Part shown: positions 8,655 to 14,065 of the stretch, in pieces
Layout: every line of letters starts with the position of its first letter
How positions within the stretch are numbered: position 1 is the stretch's first letter
Assembly: GCA_947466085.1 (NCBI GenBank)
Contig: CANIEC010000001.1
Coordinates: 32,673-96,672 of the forward strand
Source of the DNA: Rhodospirillales bacterium
Lineage (GTDB): Bacteria > Pseudomonadota > Alphaproteobacteria > Reyranellales > Reyranellaceae
Length of the DNA: 64,000 nt
Reading direction: 5' to 3'
Notes under the pieces: generated by a model
What the model was told of the DNA's origin: nothing
Database searches by the model: none
The model's input: the letters and a program-made list of their open reading frames with translations, nothing else
Position numbers and translations under genes: made by a program

Positions 8655-10055
8655 ATGTCTCCCGACGTCGCCATCCTGGGCTACGGCCCGGTTGGCGCGC
8701 TGCTGGCAAACCTGCTGGGCCAGGCTGGGCTGTCGGTCGCCGTGCACGAGCGCTGCACGGCGATCTATCCGCTGCCGCGCGCGGTGCATTTCGACGGCGA
8801 GGTGATGCGGATCTTCCAGTCGGTCGGGCTGGCGGAGAAGATCGCCGCGATGGCGCGGCCCTCGTCGAAGGGTATGCATTTCGTCAATGCCGACGGCCAA
8901 ACCTTGATGGTTCGGCGCGGCATCGACGGACCCGGGCCGCACGGCTGGGCCGGCAATTGGTATTTTCACCAACCGGAGCTCGAGGAAATCCTGCGCGCCG
9001 GAGTCGCGCGCTTCCCGAACGTGACGGTCCATCTCGGTCGCGAGATCGCCGACGTAGGCGAGCTCGACGCCCGCTACATCGTCGGATGCGACGGCGCGCG
9101 CTCGCTGGTGCGCCGCGCGATCGGCAGCCGTCAGGGCGACCTCGGCCTGCACCAGCCGTGGCTGGTGGTCGACCTGCTGTGCAATCCCGACTCGCCGCGG
9201 GTGAAGGCGCTGCCCGACCATACCGTCCAGCTCTGCGATCCGGCGCGGCCGATGACGGTCGTGCATGTCGGCGGCGCGCGGCACCGCTGGGAGATCATGC
9301 TGATGCCGGGCGACGATCCGGAGCGACTGGCCGACCCTGACATATTCTGGCCGATGATGGCGCGCTGGGTCGGGCCCGACGACGCGCAGATCGAGCGCGC
9401 CGCCGTCTACACTTTCCATTCGGTCATGCAGGAGGGCTGGCGCCGGGGAAAGCTGCTGCTTGCGGGGGATGCCTGTCACCAGACGCCGCCCTTCCTCGGC
9501 CAGGGGATGTGCGCGGGGATGCGCGACGCCAGCAACCTCGCCTGGAAGCTCGCCGCCGTGCTGCGCGAGGGCGCGCCCGAGTCGCTGCTCGACACCTACG
9601 AGAGCGAGCGCCTGCCGCATGTCCGCGCCTTCATCGAGCTCGCGGTGAAGCTCGGCGCCGTGCTGCAGGAGACCGATCCCCCCGCCGCCGCGGCGCGTGA
9701 CGCGCGCTTCGCTGCCGGTGCGCAGATGTTCGACTTCCCGCAGCCGCAACTCGGGCCGGGCTGCCGCACCGACGCGCCGCCGCCTGTCGGCACGATTTTC
9801 CCGCAGCCGCGTCTCGCCGACGGACGGCTGATGGACGAGGTCATTGGCCAGCGCTTCGCAATCGTCGGCGACGCCGAGATGCTCGCGGGCCTTGAAACCT
9901 CAGCCGTCCTGCTGCCGGGCGTTGCAGCCGACTGGCTGGCGCGTCACGGTTCGCGCGCTGCGATTCTGCGCCCGGATCGCTACGTTTTCGCTCTCGCCGA
10001 TGACCGCGCGGCGTTGGAAAAACACCATCGATCCGCCATGCATTGGAAAGGATGA
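8655..10055 (+). CDS. FAD-dependent aromatic monooxygenase (MhpA/PheA-like)
   Basis: The 466-residue protein is a class A flavoprotein hydroxylase. It has the FAD-binding GYGPVGALLANLLG at the N-terminus, the DG-type motif VGCDGARSLVRRAIG in the middle and GDACHQTPPFLGQGMCAG, which binds FAD and pyrophosphate. The closest overall pattern is 3-(3-hydroxyphenyl)propionate hydroxylase (MhpA) and related phenol-type enzymes, which add a hydroxyl ortho to an existing one. I placed the start at ATG 8655; a GTG four codons upstream is possible. The gene sits as a single cassette between two copies of a 71-bp repeat, so it was probably acquired or duplicated separately from its neighbours. The ring substrate is unknown. 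Confidence 0.87.
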   Translation: MSPDVAILGYGPVGALLANLLGQAGLSVAVHERCTAIYPLPRAVHFDGEVMRIFQSVGLAEKIAAMARPSSKGMHFVNADGQTLMVRRGIDGPGPHGWAGNWYFHQPELEEILRAGVARFPNVTVHLGREIADVGELDARYIVGCDGARSLVRRAIGSRQGDLGLHQPWLVVDLLCNPDSPRVKALPDHTVQLCDPARPMTVVHVGGARHRWEIMLMPGDDPERLADPDIFWPMMARWVGPDDAQIERAAVYTFHSVMQEGWRRGKLLLAGDACHQTPPFLGQGMCAGMRDASNLAWKLAAVLREGAPESLLDTYESERLPHVRAFIELAVKLGAVLQETDPPAAAARDARFAAGAQMFDFPQPQLGPGCRTDAPPPVGTIFPQPRLADGRLMDEVIGQRFAIVGDAEMLAGLETSAVLLPGVAADWLARHGSRAAILRPDRYVFALADDRAALEKHHRSAMHWKG

Positions 10056-10165
10056 TCCGTCGACGGTTGTGGCTTTGGGGCGCGTATGACGTCCTGCTGA
10101 CGGCGGTCACCATCGCCGGTCTCGACTTCATGAACTCCTTCGATGCGGGAGGCTCGCTGGAGCCT
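10052..10165 (+). pseudogene. Remnant of an SGNH-hydrolase gene start
   Basis: An ATG overlapping the monooxygenase stop (ATGA, 10052-10055) opens a frame reading RRLWLWGAYDVLLTAVTIAG, which resembles KRLWFSGIFVALLVAVTVAG at the start of the SGNH hydrolase at 7279. After about 28 codons the similarity jumps to the sequence that matches the SGNH gene's 3' end (the direct repeat), so the catalytic middle is missing. The frame stays open to 10324, but that part only mirrors the DUF35 gene. I read it as a deletion remnant rather than a working gene. Confidence 0.45.
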
Positions 10166-10212
10166 CCCGCCACCGAGCGTCAGGCCGGCGTGAACATCGG
10201 CAGCGGCGGGCC
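10142..10212. repeat. 71-bp direct repeat, right copy
   Basis: It is the partner of 8514-8584 (66 of 71 identical by eye). Here the sequence contains the functional 3' end of the DUF35 gene on the reverse strand and a degenerate version of the SGNH hydrolase tail. Confidence 0.9.
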
Positions 10213-10575
10213 GCCGTCGGTCGGCTTGAAGACCAGCTTCACCGCCTGCTCGCACTTCAGCGCGTCGAAATCGCAGTCGACGATGTTGGTCAGCATGCGC
10301 GGACCTTCGGCCAGGGTAACGTAGCCGATCGCGTAGGGCACCGGCGCGCGGCGCATCACGCTGTAGGAATAGATCGTGCCCTTGCCCGACGCCTCGACCC
10401 ACTCGGTCTTGTCGCTGAAGCAGAACGGGCAGATCGTGCGCGGATAGTGGTGCGCCTGGCCGCAGCTCGTGCACTTGCGCACCAGCAGCTTGCCCTTGCC
10501 GGCGGCGTCCCAGTAGGCCTGCGTCTCTTCGCTGATGGCGGGAGGCGGCAGCTTGCGTTCCTTGGTCTCGGCCAT
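10180..10575 (-). CDS. DUF35 zinc-ribbon/OB-fold acyl-CoA-binding protein
   Basis: The 131-residue protein has a rubredoxin-like zinc ribbon (CTSCGQAHHYPRTICPFC) followed by an OB-fold (WVEASGKGTIYSYSVM). This is the standard two-part layout of the DUF35 family. Such proteins work as partners of thiolase-like proteins and present CoA thioesters; the Ltp2-ChsH2 aldolase complex of steroid degradation is the best-known case. It starts 3 bp after the thiolase-like gene, so the two are one operon and very probably one complex. Its last 10 codons are repeated as an orphan fragment at about 8549-8584. Confidence 0.9.
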   Translation of the reverse strand: MAETKERKLPPPAISEETQAYWDAAGKGKLLVRKCTSCGQAHHYPRTICPFCFSDKTEWVEASGKGTIYSYSVMRRAPVPYAIGYVTLAEGPRMLTNIVDCDFDALKCEQAVKLVFKPTDGGPPLPMFTPA

Positions 10576-10578
10576 GGT

Positions 10579-11751
10579 CTACTCTCTCTCCAGAATGACG
10601 GTCGCGCTGCCGTGGCGAAGGCCGAGCGAGCCGCCCGTGCCGTGCGCGATGGCCAGATCGCAGTTCTTCACCTGCACCTTCGGGTGCGCCTCTCCGCGCA
10701 ACTGACGCACGGCCTCCAGCACCTTGGTGAGTCCGCCACGATTGGCGGGATGGTTGTTGCACAGGCCGCCGCCGTCGGTGTTGAACGGCAGCTTGCCAGT
10801 GCCCGAGATCAGGTTGCCGTCGGCCACGAACGCGCCGCCCTTGCCCTTCTCGCAGAAGCCGAGATCCTCGAGCTGCATCAGCACCGTGATGGTGAAGCTG
10901 TCGTAGATCGAGGCGTACTTCATGTCGGAGGGCTTCACGCCCGCCTCGGCGAAGGCCGCCGCGCCGGTGAAGCGCGCGCCCGAGTAGGTGAGATCGACCT
11001 TGCCGCCCATCTGCGTCTTGATGAACTCCGACGACCCGAGCAGCTTGACCTTCGGCCGCTTGAGCTTGGCCGCGATCTCCGGCGCCACGACGACGATGGC
11101 GCCGCCGCCGTCAGTGATGACGCAGCAGTCGAGGCGATGCAGCGGATCGGAGATCATCGGCGAGTTCACGACCTCCTCGACCGTGACCACGTCCTTCAGC
11201 AGCGCATGCGGATTGTATTGAGCGTGATGCGAGGCTGCGACCTTGATCCAGGCGAGCTGCTCGGAGGTCGTGCCGAACTCGTACATGTGACGCATGGCGC
11301 AGTTGGCGTACATGTTCACGACCGTCGGGCCGTAGGGGAATTCGAACGGATCGTCGGGAGTCGGCGTGCCTCCGCGGCTGCGCGGCACCGTGCCGGTCGC
11401 CATGCCCTCGGCGCGCGGCCGGCCGGCCAGGGTGATCAGGGCCACCTTGCACTTGCCCGAGGCGATCGCTTCGGCAGCATGGCCAACATGCAGGACGTAG
11501 GACGATCCGCCGGTGTCGGTCGAATCGACGTGACGGACCTTGAGCCCCATGTACTCGACCATCGACATCGGGCCGAGGCCCGGCGCATCGCCGGCGCAGA
11601 AATAGCCGTCGACATCGTCCTTCGTGAGGCCTGCATCCTCCAGCGCGCCCTTGGCGCACTGCGCATGTATCTGGGCCAGCGAGATATCCTTCGCGAGCCG
11701 CGTCGGATGCTCATAGATTCCCGCGATATAGGCCTTGCCCTTGATGCTCAT
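10579..11751 (-). CDS. SCP2/Ltp2-type thiolase-like protein lacking the nucleophilic cysteine
   Basis: The 390-residue protein follows the thiolase fold, with DVDGYFCAG, a central catalytic-loop region and a C-terminal block with LCNNHPANRGG and AHGTGGSLGLRHG. At the place where thiolases carry the acyl-accepting cysteine, this protein reads STDTGGSSYVLHVGHA, with no cysteine. That is the pattern of thiolase-like aldolases (Ltp2) and of non-thiolytic SCPx relatives rather than of acetyl-CoA acetyltransferase. With the downstream DUF35 partner, retro-aldol cleavage of a hydroxyacyl-CoA is the best guess. I chose ATG 11751 (MSIKGKAYIAG) over an ATG 12 codons upstream from the family pattern. 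The gene is divergent from an exported metallo-hydrolase. Confidence 0.85.
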   Translation of the reverse strand: MSIKGKAYIAGIYEHPTRLAKDISLAQIHAQCAKGALEDAGLTKDDVDGYFCAGDAPGLGPMSMVEYMGLKVRHVDSTDTGGSSYVLHVGHAAEAIASGKCKVALITLAGRPRAEGMATGTVPRSRGGTPTPDDPFEFPYGPTVVNMYANCAMRHMYEFGTTSEQLAWIKVAASHHAQYNPHALLKDVVTVEEVVNSPMISDPLHRLDCCVITDGGGAIVVVAPEIAAKLKRPKVKLLGSSEFIKTQMGGKVDLTYSGARFTGAAAFAEAGVKPSDMKYASIYDSFTITVLMQLEDLGFCEKGKGGAFVADGNLISGTGKLPFNTDGGGLCNNHPANRGGLTKVLEAVRQLRGEAHPKVQVKNCDLAIAHGTGGSLGLRHGSATVILERE

Positions 11752-11812
11752 CGGCGAGCCATCCCCCTTGTCGATTGTGCAGCGCACATGGTGGGGGATC
11801 GGAGCCTCACAG

Positions 11813-11828
11813 GAAAGTGCGCACTTTC
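11813..11828. promoter_or_regulatory. Perfect 16-bp palindrome between divergent genes (operator candidate)
   Basis: GAAAGTGCGCACTTTC reads the same on both strands. It sits between the divergent starts of the thiolase-like gene (11751) and the metallo-hydrolase gene (11880), 51 bp before the latter's ATG. A dimeric repressor or activator site is a natural reading. No regulator gene is adjacent. Confidence 0.4.
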
Positions 11829-11879
11829 GCAGCGAAGAACGATGCTAGGCTCTGCGAAACGAACGGGGAGCCACGCCAC

Positions 11880-12692
11880 ATGATCTTTCGTCTTCTTTCC
11901 GTCATCGCCGCGGCGTGCCTGGCCTTCACCGGCGCGGCCAGTGCGCAAGGCAAGGCCGAGCTTCTCTGGTACAGCCAGGCCGCCTTCAAGCTCACGACCC
12001 AGAGCGGCAAGGTCATCATGATCGACCCCTGGATCATGGGCGCCACGAAGATCCCGCCGGAGCTGAAGGACCTCGACAAGATCGGCAAGGTCGACCTAAT
12101 CTTGGTCACGCACGGGCACGGCGACCATCTCGGCGACGCGATGGAGATCTCGAAACGGAACAACGCGCCGATCTGGGCGCCGGCCGGCCTCAACCAGACA
12201 CTTGCGACGCTCGGGCTGATGCCCGCCAACCTCGTGCCGCGCATGAGCAAGGGCGGCACCATCGAGCCCTTCCCCGGCATGAAGATCACCATGGTCCATG
12301 CCGACCATTCCTCGGAGATGATCCTGAAGGACCCGGTCACCGGCAAGGACACGAGCTTCGCCGCCGGTGAGCCCTGCGGTTTCATCATCGAGCTCGAGAA
12401 TGGCTTCAAGATCTATCACATGGGCGACACCGGCCTGTTCGGCGACATGAAGCTGATCGGCGAATACTACAAGCCCGACCTGGTGCTGATTCCGATCGGC
12501 GGCCACTATGTGATGGACCCGAAAGCCGCCGCCTACGCCACCAAGGAGCTGATCAAGCCCAAGATGGCTTGGCCCATGCACTATGCCAGCAACCCGTTCC
12601 TCCGCGGCACACCCTCCGAATACAAGGCGGCGCTGGGACAGACCTCAATCGAAGTGATCGACGCCGAGCCGGGCACGAAGAAGCAGTTCTAG
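11880..12692 (+). CDS. Exported metallo-beta-lactamase-fold hydrolase (UlaG/UPF0173-like)
   Basis: The 270-residue protein begins with a clear signal peptide (LLSVIAAACLAFTGAASAQG, cleavage near residue 23). The mature part shows the zinc motif THGHGDHLGD (H-x-H-x-D-H), the later histidines in VHADHSSEM and HMGDTGLFGDM, and IPIGGHYVMDPKAAA, all typical of the UlaG/UPF0173 branch. That branch includes lactonases and hydrolases of simple substrates. The upstream frame is open, but the ATG at 11880 is the one in front of the signal peptide. The gene converges on the luciferase-like monooxygenase gene, with a large palindrome between the two ends. Confidence 0.88.
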   Translation: MIFRLLSVIAAACLAFTGAASAQGKAELLWYSQAAFKLTTQSGKVIMIDPWIMGATKIPPELKDLDKIGKVDLILVTHGHGDHLGDAMEISKRNNAPIWAPAGLNQTLATLGLMPANLVPRMSKGGTIEPFPGMKITMVHADHSSEMILKDPVTGKDTSFAAGEPCGFIIELENGFKIYHMGDTGLFGDMKLIGEYYKPDLVLIPIGGHYVMDPKAAAYATKELIKPKMAWPMHYASNPFLRGTPSEYKAALGQTSIEVIDAEPGTKKQF

Positions 12693-12693
12693 T

Positions 12694-12768
12694 GCTGGGG
12701 GCGTGCCACTTCAGTGGCGCGATCTTCAGGCAAAAGAAAGACGCGCCACTGGAGTGGCGCGCCCCAGC
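12694..12768. repeat. 75-bp double palindrome between convergent genes (terminator or REP-type element)
   Basis: The left arm (12694-12721) and right arm (12742-12768) are nearly perfect reverse complements around a 20-nt A-rich spacer. Each arm is itself a palindrome, with core GCCACT-TC-AGTGGC on the left and GCCACT-GG-AGTGGC on the right. It begins directly after the metallo-hydrolase stop and ends 6 bp before the stop of the convergent monooxygenase gene. It can fold as one long hairpin and could terminate transcription from both sides, although there is no T-run. Two-fold palindromes of this kind are typical of dispersed REP doublets. Confidence 0.8.
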
Positions 12769-12773
12769 AATGA

Positions 12774-13988
12774 CTAGTCGCCCGCGACGTCGCGTGCGCC
12801 GGGCGTGCGTGCCCGGAACTCCTCGGGCGCTTCGCGGCCGGCATCGGTGAAGGCCTTCTTCACGGCCGCCACGTTGGGTCCGAAGATGCCCTTGCGATTG
12901 TCCTTGGCCCACTGGTTCGAGTTGACGATCGTGTCGAGCGAGCCCTGGAAACGCGGCATCACATAGCGCGCGAACAGCTCGTAGGAGCGCATCGTCTGCT
13001 CGCGCGTCGCCCATTCGTGGGCGCGGAACAGGACGCCGCCGAAGCCGCCGTTAGAGAAACCGAGCAGCCGCTCGATACCCTTGGCGACGGTGTCCGGGCT
13101 ACCGACCAGGGTCGTGCCCATCTTCACGCCGTCGCGCAGCGGATCGTCGGCGCGGCCCGGCGGGCGGCCCAGCGTGTCCTCGAAGTAGGTCACGGTCTCG
13201 CGACGCTCGCCGGCATGGACTTCGCGCAACGCCTGCTCGTCATCCTCGGTCACGTGGCAGTTCACCACCACGCGCCACTTGCTGCGGTCCGCCGTCTTGC
13301 CGTACTTGGCCGCCGTCTCCTCGTAGATGCCCCACTGCTTGCCGAGCATCTCCGGCCCGCCGGGGATGCCGGCGCCGATCGACAGGACGCCCAGCCCGTG
13401 CTTGCCGGCGGCAATCATGCCCGAGGGCGTGATGGTGCTGGCGCAGGCGATCGGGAAATGCGGATAGCTGTAGGGCGCGAGGTGCAGCCGCGCCTCCTTG
13501 AGCTCGAACCAGTCGGTTTTCATGGTGACCGGCTCCTTGCATTCCAGCAGGCGCATGATCGCCTCCAGCGCCTCCTCCATGCGCGGCCGCTGGGTCGAGG
13601 GATCGATGCCCATCATGTAGGCGTCCGACGGCAGCGCGCCGGGGCCGCAGCCCAGCATCGTGCGGCCGCGCGACATGTGGTCGAGCTGCACGAAGCGGTT
13701 CGCGACCATCAGCGGATGGTGATAGGGCAGGCTGGTCACGCCGGAGCCGAGGCGGATGTAGCGCGTGCGCTCGATGGCGGCGCCGATGAAGACTTCCGGA
13801 GACGCGATGGTCTCCCAGCCGGCGGAATGATGCTCGCCGATCCAGGCTTCGTCGTAGCCCAGCTCGTCGATCCACTCGATCAGCTCCATGTCGCGCGCCA
13901 TCGAGAGAGTCGGGTTCTCGCCGACGCGATGGAACGGCGCCAGGAAGATGCCGAACGTAAGTCCCTTGTGATTACCGGTCTGTGCCAT
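12774..13988 (-). CDS. Luciferase-like (LLM) FMN-dependent monooxygenase
   Basis: The 404-residue protein has the TIM-barrel pattern of bacterial luciferase-like oxidoreductases: TFGIFLAPFH at the start, YDEAWIGEHHSAGWE, the block RYIRLGSGVTSLPYHHPLMVANRFVQLD and GRTMLGCGPGALPSDAYMMG. Members use reduced FMN supplied by a separate reductase to oxidise terpenes, alkanes, sulfonates and similar compounds. The length and the LPYHHP motif resemble limonene-monooxygenase-like members, but the substrate is not certain. It is transcribed on its own, divergent from the double CoA-transferase gene 77 bp away. Confidence 0.9.
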   Translation of the reverse strand: MAQTGNHKGLTFGIFLAPFHRVGENPTLSMARDMELIEWIDELGYDEAWIGEHHSAGWETIASPEVFIGAAIERTRYIRLGSGVTSLPYHHPLMVANRFVQLDHMSRGRTMLGCGPGALPSDAYMMGIDPSTQRPRMEEALEAIMRLLECKEPVTMKTDWFELKEARLHLAPYSYPHFPIACASTITPSGMIAAGKHGLGVLSIGAGIPGGPEMLGKQWGIYEETAAKYGKTADRSKWRVVVNCHVTEDDEQALREVHAGERRETVTYFEDTLGRPPGRADDPLRDGVKMGTTLVGSPDTVAKGIERLLGFSNGGFGGVLFRAHEWATREQTMRSYELFARYVMPRFQGSLDTIVNSNQWAKDNRKGIFGPNVAAVKKAFTDAGREAPEEFRARTPGARDVAGD

Positions 13989-14065
13989 TGAAGTCCTCCA
14001 TCACGCGCGACGGTAGCATGCGCGCGACGTTGACCGCAGCACCGGCTTGCGCAGATCATCGCTCA

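Noticed and set aside
10043..10324. 93-codon forward open frame after the monooxygenase
   Set aside because: After the first 28-30 codons it only mirrors the DUF35 gene; I keep the first part as a gene remnant, not as a working gene.
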